In this document: piece after piece, positions 10,273 through 22,900 of the stretch
Numbering within the stretch: the stretch's first letter is position 1
Layout: every line of letters starts with the position of its first letter
Program-made: the position numbers and the translations under genes
DNA from: Myrica gale
Taxonomy: Eukaryota; Streptophyta; Magnoliopsida; Fagales; Myricaceae
Length of the DNA: 64,000 bases
Assembly (NCBI GenBank): GCA_963930655.1
Contig: OZ005601.1
Location: 24,366,921 to 24,430,920 of the forward strand
Reading direction: 5' to 3'
The notes under the pieces: model-generated
Told to the model about the DNA's origin: nothing
Seen by the model: the letters and a program-made list of their open reading frames with translations, nothing else
The model's database searches: none

Positions 10273-11589
10273 TGTGACTACGGAAATGCTTCCAAGTGTA
10301 AAAGTGTCAAGTTGTAACAAGGATAAATCCAAGATCGTATTCCACATGGACAATAGAGTATCAAAGTATTTATAATCTATTATTACTAAAGAAAATGTAA
10401 AAGTATTTTTGGGTTTTCTGTATATGTGAAAATCAGGTTGATGATGGGATTTTGAAATGTGAATACTAAAATATTGGTGAGAAACGAAAATGATAAACCA
10501 AATCAAAGCTAAAAGGTAAATGACTTAATAGAGTAATTTTAACAAACACTTGGGGTACGGGTTAATTAACCTTTGCTTCTACATGTTCTACCTTTTTTTG
10601 CATTACTCCTCTGCTACTAGTCAATATTCTCCAAACAACAACCAAAATCACATAACATATGTCAATGCAAAGACTTAACTAAATCAAGATTTTGTTGTGC
10701 CTAACGTCAACAGCGAAACAAGAAATGAATCAAGCTATTCAAAATACATTTCTCTTCAAACACTCGGTTTCAGCAGGTGAACATTGAACATCCAACAGTA
10801 GGCAAGAACATCATGAAACTAAAGGAAATTAACCCCTAACCCAAGTATTAAAACTTAGCCAATCATTTTCAAATGCAAAGTCCACTAAAGAAAATAATCC
10901 TTAACATTGTAAATGAAATGTTGCTTCCAAGAAATCGAAGAACGGAGAATGGAGAACGTAAAATGAAAACGAAAACCCCAGCAAAAAGAAGAAGACTCCC
11001 ACACCAGACGAAAGTCCAGAATTTATAACCAGCCCCCTCAACAGATTCGGTGCTCCCCATTTTCTCCTTGATTCTCTCCTCCGTAGTGCCCATTGCATTG
11101 CTCATTGTAACCGTCGAATATCTTCCAGCTCGGCAAGTTGTTATAAACAACTTGGTCTGCCTTCCAAAATTGCATCGAGTGCAGATTATAACGCAGCGCT
11201 CAACCCCCGCTCGAGCGCCCTCGTTTTCTTTCAGACAGAGAATTAACGTTTCACCAACGCTCGAGCGCCCTGAGTGGATTTCATACAGAGGCTTTCCGCT
11301 CAACGCCCGCTCGTCAAACCGCTCGAGCGCTTTTGGATGCTTTCAGGCAGAGACTTCCCGCTCGATCACCGCTCGAGCGAGAACCATTGTTGAAGTTGGG
11401 CTGGACTGAGCTCCGGTGTGTTTTTGCCTGTGATTGAGGTTTCAAAAGCCCATTAGAGATAAAAGTGATATTTCACATGCTAAAAACACTTAAACATTTT
11501 TTTGAAAGAAATTCCCTTCGTTTAACACTTACACTCACTTAACCCACTATGTTAAAAGTAAAAAAAGTGACAAAAATGTTTAATTATCA
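10273..11589 (-). repeat. Athila 5' LTR (complete)
   Basis: This 1317-bp LTR begins on the minus strand with TGATAATTAAACA at 11589 and ends with CA at 10273, next to the primer binding site. It contains the repeated palindromic word CGCTCGAGCG (about 11200-11390). It aligns with 2028-3335. The flanking five bases at 11590-11594 (TCTAT) have no partner on the other side because that edge is lost. Confidence 0.9.
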
Positions 11590-14556
11590 TCTATCTATGA
11601 ATAGATCTCCAAGGTAAAAGGACAAGTAAGATCGGCTGAAAAAGAGAACTCAGAAATTGGTTCTCGGTTCGGTTGGAAGGTTTGGGCATTGAGAAACTTG
11701 GGCTTAAGCTTATATGTATGTTTCGTCTGCCTCCGACCGGCCCTTTCATGACAATCCAAACACTTGGGCTTTACTGCTATATATGACATCCTATTAATGT
11801 TGGAAAAAAACCCCACACGACCAAACAACAAATGAACAGAAACGCGCGCCCTAAACAGTTGCCACATAATTCCATGAAATGTGAAAACTAAGTGGTTTGT
11901 GGTGATAGATGAAGAATTAGAGCATGGACAGGAGGCTGGATGATGAATGAGAATCCCCAGTGGCATGTAACCTGGATTAGTAAGAGAATTTTAAAAAATA
12001 ATTAAAATGGCTCATCCGTTAGCTAAGTGGGCTCTTCAAACTGGAGGTCTCCAGTCATCATATGCACTTAGCCCGCCTGTATTTTGTGCTGAAATGTGAT
12101 GATAATTTTTTCTAGGCTTGCAGCTAATTCTTAAGTTGCTTCTGTAAGATATTATTTTAATATTCATTAAAGTTGTGGCCTACACATCACATATTATAAA
12201 GTTTTAATTAAATTAATTTGGATAATTGAAGATTTATTTCCACGAGGATTTTAGTAATAAAGTTTTAATTATATACACATTTATTCTTTGATGGGCCGAA
12301 ATAATAATTAACAGTTAAATTCTAATTGAAGGTGTCTGGTTTAGCTTATAAAATATAGGCTTTTGTATTCTATCAATAAAGTCTTAAGGTTAGATTAGGA
12401 TCTCTCAATACAGATCTTCAAGTGATTATTAAAATCTCTAGTAACGCTAGAGCCGCGGTCTTATGATACTTTTCTGTGGATGTTGCAACTTCTAATAGCT
12501 TCAGGAAAAGATGATTGATTAGAGCTTTTTGTCACGAGAAAAAGTTTTGTCATTGAGCCCAGCAGCCATCTCGTTTTCGTGGTGGGCTTCCTCAATTGTC
12601 GGGAAAAGAGAAACATCTTGTTCTCAATCCCAGTGCATGTTGCATCAAGTAATTGCAGTTCGTGCAATGAAGTTCAGTTTCAAGAGTGAATCTATGGGGC
12701 CACGCGTACACATGCACTTGCAACTAGTGCATGATCTTCTCCCCCGGAGGAATGAATGGTTTTTTTTTTTTACTTTTTATGTAGCTTTGGAGTGTTGATG
12801 GTTCAAAAGAAAGAGAGCACTTTTCATGTGGGTGGGGTTTTGAACTGGTGAGATGGTACCTATTGATCCCTAGAACGTTACAGTATAAGGATGGTCCTCA
12901 AAAGAGAAAAATTAGCCCCCAAACGATTGCGCCCTTTATTACAGCATATCATTGTTCTCATCTGCATCACGGCTTACAATCGGAAACCATAACCCACTAT
13001 GACTTCGCGTCTTCCATATTATATAGGGGGTCCCTTCGGCATTATTGTAATCATGGTTAGTTGTAGTACTGGCTAACTTTTTAGCAACTCTTCGACCAAA
13101 AACTCATATGAGATCACCCACGGCCTTTGAATGCCATTGAAACCAGCACTTTTAAAGCCCCGCGCGAGCATTCTAAATTAATGATTGGAGATGGTTTTAG
13201 TAGTTCTTTTTCTTTTCTTGTCCGGGAATTTTTGGAGAGGATTTTCTCAATTTGCTATCCAAATTATACAGGACAATTTGGTAAGAGATAAACATAATAT
13301 GTAGATCCCACACCATTTAATATTGCCTGTATAAAATTTCGGACAACATTAACTTTATAATAGATCCACCTGTTGTGTCTATCTTTTTTCTAAATTGCAC
13401 CGCGATTGAGATTCAAGGCATGTTGAGCTGGACTTATTACATTCTATTAGGCAGAAGAAGTTGGTGATGAACCTGGTCGCAGTTAGTCTCTGGGTGGTTT
13501 TTCCATAAGAGAGAAAAAAGTAAGTGTAGGTGGCAGAGGAGAGCATTGGGTCTTATCGATCCCGTACAGATTCTGGTTGGATTCAACAACCTGAGTATGA
13601 TTAGATCAGTGGCCCACAGCCAAGAACATTAATGTATGTGTACATGAACATTAGTTCGCATCAATCTGCAGTACTCCTGCCGTGGCCCATAATAAGAGTA
13701 CCAGACAGTACTAAGAGAGGACTATTAAAACTATCAAGTTCAATTCTTGAAATGGTGTTTCTTCATACTAGTTAGGGATTCTTAATGTTCCTAGAGCGCT
13801 AACTTAATGGTTGGGAGATTGTCCTCCATATACTCGACGTATCAAGTTCGAATCACATGGACATGAGATTGATGCTCCAAACTACTTAGACAAGTCCCCA
13901 ACTAACGTCTAGGATCGGACCTGTACGCACCACGCAGGTTTAGACCAATAAGGTAGCGTCCTGGTGATTTAGACCTTAGGGATGCTTGATAATTTGTGTA
14001 GAGTGCTGTGTTATACTACAGGGGATTTCTACTCGTCTTTTATGTCTCCCCAATCGGACTTTTTAACTCTGGTTGATTCTATAAAATGGTATACAGCATG
14101 TGTACAGGTCCGAGATTGAACTTGGGTCATTTTGTTTAAATGCTTAAATGACCTAATTTAGACGTGTCTGCAGAAAACTAAGAGAGATTCGTTAGACTGC
14201 TACTACATTAATGAACAAGAAGGTTGGTGTATCTTGTACGAAAAGTGCAATAAAATAGTTTAATTTCTATGGAGATTTTCAAGGCTAATCGAATATTTTA
14301 GCAGGATCTGATTCCACGAATAGTTTAAGATTTAGTTTTAGAGGGTAATCAAACCCAAAAACTACCTTGCAAACATAAAAGACAAGAAAGCACACCTTGA
14401 AAACTGTTGAAGGTAGTAATCATTTATGCTGTCCTCCATTTTCAAACTCATCTAATATACAGTTCTTTCTATATATCGTCTTATACACAGAATATATAAA
14501 ATGTGCAAATAATAAGTGGGACTTGAAATGAAAGTTTCAACTTCATAAACCTAGTC
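11590..14556. other. intergenic, no gene recognised
   Basis: No open frame here resembles a known protein. The region contains a small MITE-like repeat at 13273-13397 and a possible tRNA-derived element near 13800-13990 (a B-box-like GTTCGAATC near 13846). The 3' untranslated end of the BKI1 gene should lie just below 14557. Confidence 0.5.
13273..13397. mobile_element. MITE copy, shared family with 28233-28385 and 41640-41720
   Basis: The ends are imperfect inverted repeats (CAATTTGGTAAGAGATAAAC and, from the right, CAATTTAGAAAAAAGATAGAC). The interior words ATTTAATATTGC, TATAAAATTT and GATCCACCTGTTGTGTC recur in the two other copies. It has no coding capacity, and I could not settle a target duplication. 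Confidence 0.55.
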
Positions 14557-15504
14557 TTAGCATTGGATTTTCTCCTCCTTCGCTATTGAATTCTTGCAAT
14601 GAGCAATTGCAGCCTGAATTGCGGCCTGCAACTCTTCCATGGTACTGTCATTAGTAGAAGCCGAAAGCGTTGCAGTCGCCAGGAGAAGACCACTATTTGA
14701 TGGAGATGTCCTCATTGACGCTGGTGCTGAAAACCCTCCTCCTCTTCTTCCTCTCAAATCTTGCTTATTTTTCGTCCTTAAATTACCTGAAAACGAATAA
14801 GGTTGCCGCCTTAATTGGATATTCTCTCCTCTCCTTCTGAAGAACAATAGCGGCCGGACCAGTCTCACGTACCTCTTTAGTACATGGCTCACATCGAACC
14901 TCAGCTTCCTCTTGTGCTGACCCTTATCTTCTTTCTCGCTAGCTTCATCCCCTTTTCGCCATCTTGGGAAACCAAATAATGAGAATGACTTTGACTTTAA
15001 CTTGGTTCTTCCCTTTGTCTCAGTATTGCTGCTTCGAAGGTGGTCGCCTTTATCATTGTTACTCGTGATGTCCTCCTTACTGATGGTGCTGCAGTGGCTG
15101 CAGCTACTTTTATTGGGATTTCCCTCATCTAATATGTCTCTGATTGGGAGGGTGAAGCTATCCAAGGAATTGGTAGAGGAGCGAGGAGATACAGGAAGGT
15201 GAGAGAGGAGGTGAAGAGGAAGCAAGTGACCATGGAAGAAAATGTCATCGGCAGGAGTCAAATCAACTGCTAATGAAGGAGGCGCATTGGTTTTATCAGG
15301 GAATGTTGTTGAGGAAGAGTGGAGAGAGATTGTGAATGAGAATTCATGCGATGGAGACGAAGATGCTGAAGGTGGAGAGGCAGGGGATGTTGGTGACCGT
15401 AGCTTTGGTGCTAGGCCTGCTTTTCCTTCTTGATATGTGTTCCTATCTTCATGCCGGTTGTCTGCTACTTTCTCTCTGGTCTTTTGGTGCTGACTGCTGT
15501 CCAT
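14557..15504 (-). CDS. BKI1: BRI1 kinase inhibitor 1 (BKI1)
   Basis: BKI1 holds the brassinosteroid receptor BRI1 inactive at the plasma membrane. On hormone perception it is phosphorylated and released to the cytosol. The single exon encodes 315 residues. Conserved landmarks in order: SPSHEFSFTISL (51-62); DLTPADDIFFHGHLLPLHLL (81-100) followed by SHLPVSPR; a basic KLKSKSFSLFGFPRWRKG patch (168-185), the membrane-anchoring region whose phosphorylation releases the protein; GRRGGGFSAPASMRTSP (252-268); and the C-terminal receptor-binding motif STMEELQAAIQAAIAHCKN (287-305). Start choice: an in-frame ATG lies 21 codons upstream at 15567, but the second ATG at 15504 gives a length and N-terminus nearer the Arabidopsis protein. 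Identification is firm; only the start is uncertain. Confidence 0.93.
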   Translation of the reverse strand: MDSSQHQKTREKVADNRHEDRNTYQEGKAGLAPKLRSPTSPASPPSASSSPSHEFSFTISLHSSSTTFPDKTNAPPSLAVDLTPADDIFFHGHLLPLHLLSHLPVSPRSSTNSLDSFTLPIRDILDEGNPNKSSCSHCSTISKEDITSNNDKGDHLRSSNTETKGRTKLKSKSFSLFGFPRWRKGDEASEKEDKGQHKRKLRFDVSHVLKRYVRLVRPLLFFRRRGENIQLRRQPYSFSGNLRTKNKQDLRGRRGGGFSAPASMRTSPSNSGLLLATATLSASTNDSTMEELQAAIQAAIAHCKNSIAKEEKIQC

Positions 15505-17058
15505 AACTGAAAGATTATTTTGAAGACAAGCACTAAGATCTGGAACAGTACTCTGAAATTCCCTCACTTTTGGTTTTCAGGTCTATGGATGTTACCAAAC
15601 CTCTGGGGAGGGATAAGGGGATCAGAAAAAAGTGAGGAGAGAGGGGGAGAGAGGGGCTCTTTGTCAACCTGCGGTTTGGCTTAGACTATCTTTCCTGCAC
15701 ATATATTCACTTAATTATTGTGCATTATTGTTGTTCTTACTGGAGAAAGGATGTGGTCGCCATCACCCAATGTAATGTAATGTAATGATAAAATTACCTT
15801 ATATATGTCTTAAATTTGAAAGTTGGTGAGTCCTTGTCCAATCTAACAGCTATAGGTGACCTGATCGGGAAAATGAGATGACAAACATCCAGATTTTTCA
15901 CATAGGGGTCGATGGGATTGGCAAGGAAGAACTAATTTTGGGTATGATTCTTCGTATTTGAGTTGTTTTGCAGTGAAAAGGGTGCCTAGCTTAGAGAAGG
16001 TCATCTGCGTATACACACAGAAAGATGCACACGCCCATTTCAAGAGGAATCTTTTAACCTACCCTACTTTAAAGACGCTCCCTTTCACTCTTGTTATGTT
16101 CTCAATTTGCACGCCACCACATCGGGGAAGGTGTTTGATTAAACATTTTACGTACCGTGCAGAACTATAGTAGGACAAATGGTTGAGATAGGTGGTGGAT
16201 GACATTTCGAGAGGTTTTTTTTTGGTATTTTCTTAAGGCACTCGAGTAGTTGAACTTTAAGAAAACAACCGAGGATGTTTATGTTCGAGACAACGTCTGC
16301 ATATATAAATGCAAATGATTATTTCTTCGAAGGAGAGAGGACGACCCCACCACGATCTGTGATTTCCTAAGGAAGCAGATCAGAGATTACCTCAAACCTA
16401 ACGCACAAGTTGACACTGAGATTCAATCGCATCGCCCGTCAATCAATTCAAGTACAAAGAAGAAGAGAGGAAGAAAAGAGACACAAGTCTACAGTGCCTT
16501 ACAGATGGCCATGTGACTTTCCTCTTCAGAACCGCTCGATATTACACCAGACTGTTACGAAACATTCTGCAGCCAAATAATGGGCAGCATAAATGACAAC
16601 AAATGTCACTGTTGGGTGGGGCCCTGGGGGGGGGGGTGGAAGACCCATACACACGTGTACAAGGTGGTCCATCCAGATAGAGGAATTTTGTTCGTTTAGT
16701 GAAGCGTCAACATCTCAATCAAGGAGGCATTATTTTGGTGGACTGACTCATCTTCATCGTGGTCAGTTAACCACTCAAAATCACGTAAATTTTATTTTAA
16801 AAAAGAAGCTTGATGGTAAAGAATGGAAGACAGAGCAAACGCGACGTAAAACAAAGATTTCGCTCTCAACCCATATTGGATATGCTCTGAAAAATTTGGA
16901 TGGGAGGAACTTTCTTTCCCTTCTCTGCTTTTGCTGCTGGGCGTCTGGGCCACTCGGTATCTTATATTTTTCTGCCATGACCTACTCGGTTACAGGAACA
17001 AAAGCCAAGAAGCAAACATGGTATTGGAGAAACTCTCTCTCTCATCTCATCTCATCTT
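15505..17058. other. upstream region of BKI1 and intergenic DNA
   Basis: The interval probably holds the BKI1 promoter and 5' leader (about 15505-16400). A purine-rich leader-like GAGAGAGGGGGAGAGAGG lies near 15635 and a short TGTAA repeat near 15772. A run of about ten G interrupts 16624-16640. No other coding region is supported. Confidence 0.5.
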
Positions 17059-17695
17059 TAGAGGTGTTCATTTGCACCGGCGGTTACCGTTTTAACCGCT
17101 AAAACCGCTACCGTTACCGGTAAGAGCGGTTATTGTGCTTTAGTGGTGCGGTGACGGTGTCAAATATGTGATTCCGTCAATTGCGGTGACGGTTTTAGCC
17201 AAACTGTCACCTACACTACCGTTAATCACCCCTAGTTGAGACTTTAGATGATTATTGATTATGTGACATACTTTTGTTAAACTTTTGTTGGAATATGTTA
17301 GTTGGTTTATGTCACATTATTGGACACTTTATTAGACTTTAGTCAATATGATATTATGTTATATTTTTGGACAACTTAATATTTGTTATGATTGTTAATG
17401 ATTATAATATTATATTTGAATATGTTATGATATTTGTCCATTTGATATGATTATTGATTATGATATTATATTGAAAATTTAAACAGCCTAAAACAGTGAA
17501 AAAAAATGAAAAGTTTAAGGAAAAAGTTTTTTTTTTTTGCACAACGGTTATACGGTTTAAGCGATTATCGTATAACCATTACCGTTAATACCGTCAACGG
17601 CAAGAACGGTTATTGTGCTTTAGCGATGCGGTGACGGTATCAATTATGTGATTCCGTCAATTGCGGTCTACACTACCGTTAACCACTCTTACTCA
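17059..17695. repeat. repeat with CGGT-rich blocks, two diverged direct copies
   Basis: Blocks at about 17100-17225 and 17570-17690 share AACGGTTATTGTGCTTTAG-like sequence followed by GTGATTCCGTCAATTGCGGT and end with ACACTACCGTTAA(T/C)CAC. They flank an AT-rich spacer. The first block starts TAGAGGTGTTCA and ends CACCCCTA, an imperfect inverted pair resembling hAT-like non-autonomous elements. No coding sequence is present and the family is not named with confidence. Confidence 0.6.
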
Positions 17696-19948
17696 TTTTT
17701 ACTCTGTATGTGCAGGGATATGGCTGGTTGGTGTTATCACAGTAAATAAAGAGTTTTGAGGAAAATGAAATGGACCAGAAAACCATATATAATATAGAAT
17801 TCGGTGACCACATATTAGTGCAGAAGTGGTCGGTTCAGTGCTCTTGGTTGGTACACCGTGCTCACAGAGAATATATCTTACTTACCCAAAAAAAAACACT
17901 TTTTTGACTTGACCACAATCGAAAAAGCTCTCTGATTCTCAACCACTGAATCATGTGTCCGCGATAATTAGTACTTGAAGGAATCTTTTTATTTATTTAT
18001 TTATTTAATCACAAATTTAATCCTCAAGTGGTACTTGTGCCCGTGACAGCTCAAAGATTTTAAAGTTTATCCGTACGTTCGTATGGTACTGACATATTAT
18101 TTACATTCATATGATATCATGACATGTTTGTGTTTAACAGGGTATTGAAAGTTTTGTTCATTATTCTAAACAGTCAAAGATATGGACAACAATTACTCTT
18201 TTTTCTTTTATTTTTTCGCGACCGTTGTATTCAAGTTAGTTTGCACCCATTTTACTAATTTTGAGAGCTTTGACGTGAACAATCGACTCCCAATAAATAC
18301 CCATTTGGGTTTGGTGGACTTTGACGAGGATGCAAGGATTTAAAGAGGGGATTGTGATACCTCGAATCTTACATCAAATAAAAAAAAGAATGAATAAGAG
18401 ATAAATTTTATGAGGGACAAGTCCACGTTGGGATGTTACTAAGTTGAACTGAACTTTATAATAATCAATGAGCTTCAATAACAACTTTGACTGAATCTTT
18501 TGAAATTAAAATACAAATATGACTTGTGTTATCCTAAAGTAGTTACAAATGGTCTTATGGTCGTGAAGAGATTTGAATTAGAGACCATTACGAGTCAAGG
18601 GGAACCAAATTCAAGGCCTGACCAGCTAAACTACTCCTCTTGCTTAAGAAATCACACTTATTTCATTCAAATGTGAACAACTCATTTTGCAATGTGCTCC
18701 TAAATTATCATATATTTTTTTCATATTATTCTCGTCTTTTTAAATCTGACTGCTAAGATGTACGCAGAATAAGTTGTGGCACAAAGGGGATATTTCAATG
18801 ATGAAACACTAAGCACGAGCAAATTTTTCTTCTAATTATATTAGCAGTATTGTGGAGGGAGACAATTCTTCAGATCTTAACAGTCCTTTAAAAAATTAAA
18901 GGTCGGGATTCTGTCATTCATTTTCCAATGGATGGTCCAAACTGAAAGAGATGCATCCTCTGCAATAGCTATGCCCCCTCTATTCTAGGCTTAGTCCCTT
19001 TTTCTTATCTCCTGGACCTCATGTCAGTAATACTCTCTTGGAAGAAAAAAATCTAAGCAATTCAATCTCCATCCTGGAAAATCATGTCTCACACTGCACC
19101 ATGCAGCTTTCATGGTGACGCCAATCAGAACTTATCAATTGATTAAAGTTACAGTATTGCCCACTCTGAATTTGACAATGGCAAGAAAACCAGAGGAACA
19201 AGTACGAGCAATTGCAAAGAAAAAGTAGGCAGATATCTGTTTCAGGAGGTCAGTGTTCGAGTTATCAAAACAAAGAAAAGAGATGGGCTTCGCAATGAAT
19301 AAGGCATTCTGCCTGCCAAGGGGGAAAACAATCAATGACTATTTTTTCTATTCCACAAGCTCACCTTCCTACTAGTCCAAAAGGAAGGATGAACTATTAC
19401 GCTACATGAACACATTCCTTCAGCAAGCTGGTCAAACAAGTTTTCCAAATTTGGAATGAATTCTATAAGAGGACTCATCAACTCCCTATATCGTAATATT
19501 ACAATAAAGTGGCTTTGATTAGTAGTTAGCTCTCTGAATGGCAGAATTGCATAGAGTGGAATGGATCCAGAAAGATATATGAATTACCTCCAATGCGTTG
19601 TTATGCACTGGTGAACTAATAATCAAAATCTTCCACAACTCTCTTCAACAGAAGCAGGCAAAGGAAGAGTTGTTATATCACAGCCGGCATCACATCAGAA
19701 AGCAAGTCTTCACAGAACCATACACCTTAACTGTGATCTTGTGACTTCGAAGGAATGAAAGATTAAAAAAGAGATCCGGAAAGATCCTGCAGTGGACTGC
19801 TCAGATGGATCCAGGACCTGAACATCCTCCATGAGAAATTGAAGGGAGATACTCTTTTTTTTTTCAGGGAGTTCCAACTTCCCCTTACGATGAAATTCAA
19901 AACAATTGTTAGCACTCTCAAATTATGAATATAGCTGAGGAGAGTTGG
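17696..19948. other. intergenic and likely 3' untranslated region of the PP2C gene
   Basis: No recognisable coding exon. The upper part (about 19000-19948) probably contains 3' untranslated sequence of the minus-strand PP2C gene. An ATTT-repeat tract lies at about 17988-18008. Confidence 0.45.
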
Positions 19949-22900
19949 CTAGTCACTTCCGCTACTATGTCTATCTGAAAAGTAAAGGAGAATGATTAAA
20001 ATCAAGATGCCTGAGTACTACAAAGTTTCGAAGCAACACACATGGAGGGAGAGGGAGAGGGAGAAAAGTGCATACCTCCTAATGGTCTTTTCCCTTCCAT
20101 GGCTTCCTTCTTCTCTTGGCAACTTAAGCAAAGGAAAGGGCCATCCCATGGACGCAACTTTCCCAGTTTTGATGTACCCGAATGTATTGAAATACCTTCT
20201 CCAGGCTTCATCTCTACTTGACAGACTGCACACGTGAACAACCTAAACATGTTGCAGAGCGGGTACTTTGTATCTAACCTGCATTACACATAAGCACAAC
20301 GCGCATCATGAAGCTATAAATTGAGGCGATCACTCACAGAAGTGTGACGTGCCCCCATAATACAGAGGAATGAAGAAAGGAAAAAAGGAAGCATGCAAGA
20401 GACATCAGTCACATGATGCCTGAGGCACATATGTTCAGATTAGTAATTGTGGTTTCACAGCACCAACCTCTCTGAAAGCATAGCAGATCCTTCCTCATAC
20501 ATTTCCTCCACTACATCTGGCTCAATGTACTCTTTCTCACCATGAGAAGATGATTCTGAGGATTTTCTACGAAACATAGACTTAAACACGCCTTTTCCCT
20601 GCTTCTTTGTTGATGTCAAAAGAGCAGCTGGCTTCTCATGGGGTAATATATCAATTACAATGCAAGTGGTATCATCACGAAGTCCCTTTGCTAGTACAGC
20701 TTCCTGAGATGGAATGAAAAATAGTAAGACAAGCAATAAAAGTAGGCAAGCAGGGATTGAATCTGAAAAGTAGGCAAGCAGGTATTGTAATTAACCAGAA
20801 ATAAGTTGATATTGTTCCTTAAACATAAGGGAAAAAGAAAATGAGTTTCTATTCTAGTTGTAGCATACTTTAACAATTTGTGCAGCCGCAGCATCTGCTG
20901 GCATCCCACGACAACAATCAAAAGCTGTCTCCGCAGTTAAAGCATCCCAAACACCATCACTTGAGATAATGAGCCTACCACCGGCCGTAGATAGCTGGAG
21001 AAATATGATTTCAATGTATCAGAAAGAAAATTTCTTTTGAAACTGAACACCTCAAGAATTACTGGCAGATCGCAAGAAAATCCGGTTGAAACAGTAACAA
21101 GCAAAAGGTGACATTTTCAAAAGGAAGACAGACAAAACGAGTCTACAGTGCATTGCCATCAATTAAACCAAACATATGCATTGAATATAATGAAATCAAT
21201 AAATTCTCCCTCCCCATGCCCCCTCAGAAATTGTAAGTCCTCAAAGGGAAGTCAAGGCTTTAGTAGATTTAGATTCCAAGACCAATTCGGAGATTTTGAC
21301 TAACAATTGCAAAACTATGCCTGAAAATGCAATCAGAGGCTCCAAAAACAGATACCCAAACCGCCATGGAAACAGAAACTGAAAACTGATTCTCCCTAAC
21401 CTTTGCATGCATGCAGATAAATGCAATATGCTAAACAACATTTTGATCTATCGTCTTGCCTTTGAAAAGGAGTGAAGAAGGGAAGAAAGAGAAGGAAAGT
21501 TTTTGATAATTTTCAAAAGGTAAAATGTTAAGGATTGAGTCATTCTAAATAGTTTACCAGGGTAGTAGAGAATTAAGGTAACTCTCCTTTCTTTAAAAGC
21601 TATGTCTTCTCGCTCTAGCTGTGGGACAAAGGAAAAAGAAAAAAGAGCTTTCTCTCTTTCATAGTCATTGTGTCCGGTCAAATTGGTAAAATTCACCGTT
21701 GCATCTAAGAAGGCGCACATGTAGCTCCCTGTTTCTCAGAAACCTAAGCAAAGGAATCTTCCTAAGATAAGCCACCTTGTGTAAATTATGTTAATAACGC
21801 TAAATTTGGATACAGTTGCACAGAAATTAATGCACAAGTTGCATTGAAAGCCACAAAGGAAAAAATAAGCTGTATGAATGATGGTAATGTGCTAGTCATG
21901 AACCTCTGCAAGCATATTGAGATGACAATACAAATTTCCCAATGAACAAGGTTTCAGGGTGTTCTATTGAGGTAACTACAGCACAAAATAAATTTTCTGT
22001 AAAAGATGTCAGTCGTCAGAAGTATAAAACCGATCCACCATTCTGCTCTATGCATCTTCAAGAAAATCATTGACATTATTCAGCCAACGGTCAACATAGT
22101 ACAGAGGTTGTGATATCTGACTAGGAGTTTGTAGATAGCAACTTGTCGAGTGGTTTAAGGGGAGCCTAGGTAGAGTCTCATGCTGGCACATTCGGGTAAC
22201 AATAAGGGTCAGGCTCTGAGGAGAGACGATGAGGAAAACTCAAGTTTTGAACTGCTGTTCTTGGTACCATGAACAGTATCCGGGAACACTAGAATGCTCC
22301 TCTTGGGTAGTTTAGAATCTATTTGAAGGAAAGTTGCTAGATAACTTGGGGAAAAAATAGAAAGAAAAAGCGAGATACAGGCATCGCATCTGTATTTCCT
22401 CAGCACCATTGCACATATGGGTTCCTCAACATCTTCGCAGAAGGATTGAAGTGCACAAGCTTAAGCATAATTCTGCCAAATTATCATAAACTCACTCTCT
22501 TTAATAAAAACTTCCATCAATAATGACAGAAACCTAGACCTCATCTCTATGGGACAAGGACTCTCTTATCTTTTTTACCTTCCTTTGTTTTTTTTTCCTA
22601 AGTCAGCTATCCAATTGATCACTACCAAGCACGGGGAATCAAAACCGGTATGACAACTTACAACCTCATTAGGGATGACTATGAGTTTTCACTGCTAAGC
22701 CCTATTATTAAAACCCAAAATAAAACCTAATGAAGTATAAAGCCCACAATAATCCAATGGATCAAAACTATCGTCCATCCTGGAAGTGTTAGACTTACTG
22801 GACTAACCCAACTCCTAAAACCACTATAACTATATTAAAATGAAACCAACTCCCAGCAGTTTCCATCTATAGACCCACAAAACCTTATGCATTTCACTAA

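Larger units (their letters stand above)
2028..11589 (-). mobile_element. Athila-type Ty3/gypsy LTR retrotransposon, decayed
   Basis: The element lies on the minus strand: 5' LTR 10273-11589, primer binding site 10246-10262, gag-protease, reverse transcriptase, RNase H, integrase, a non-coding 3' part with tandem repeats, polypurine tract at 3336-3347 and 3' LTR 2028-3335. The primer site resembles the complement of the 3' end of plant tRNA-Asp with two C-to-T changes, usual for Athila/Tat relatives, and the integrase and protease sequences match the Athila lineage. The coding region carries several nonsense codons and frameshifts and cannot be active on its own. I found no env-like third ORF between integrase and the 3' LTR. 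The two LTRs look nearly identical by eye, with mostly C/T differences, so the insertion is fairly young. No target duplication is visible because the low-coordinate edge is missing. Confidence 0.92.

Noticed and set aside
16593..17102. 169-residue ORF upstream of BKI1
   Set aside because: No domain, contains a poly-G run, and no sign of conservation or splice structure.
22100..22250. Possible tRNA-like sequence in PP2C intron 5 (TCGAGTGGTTTAAGGGGAG)
   Set aside because: A-box-like word only; no matching B box or cloverleaf could be formed.
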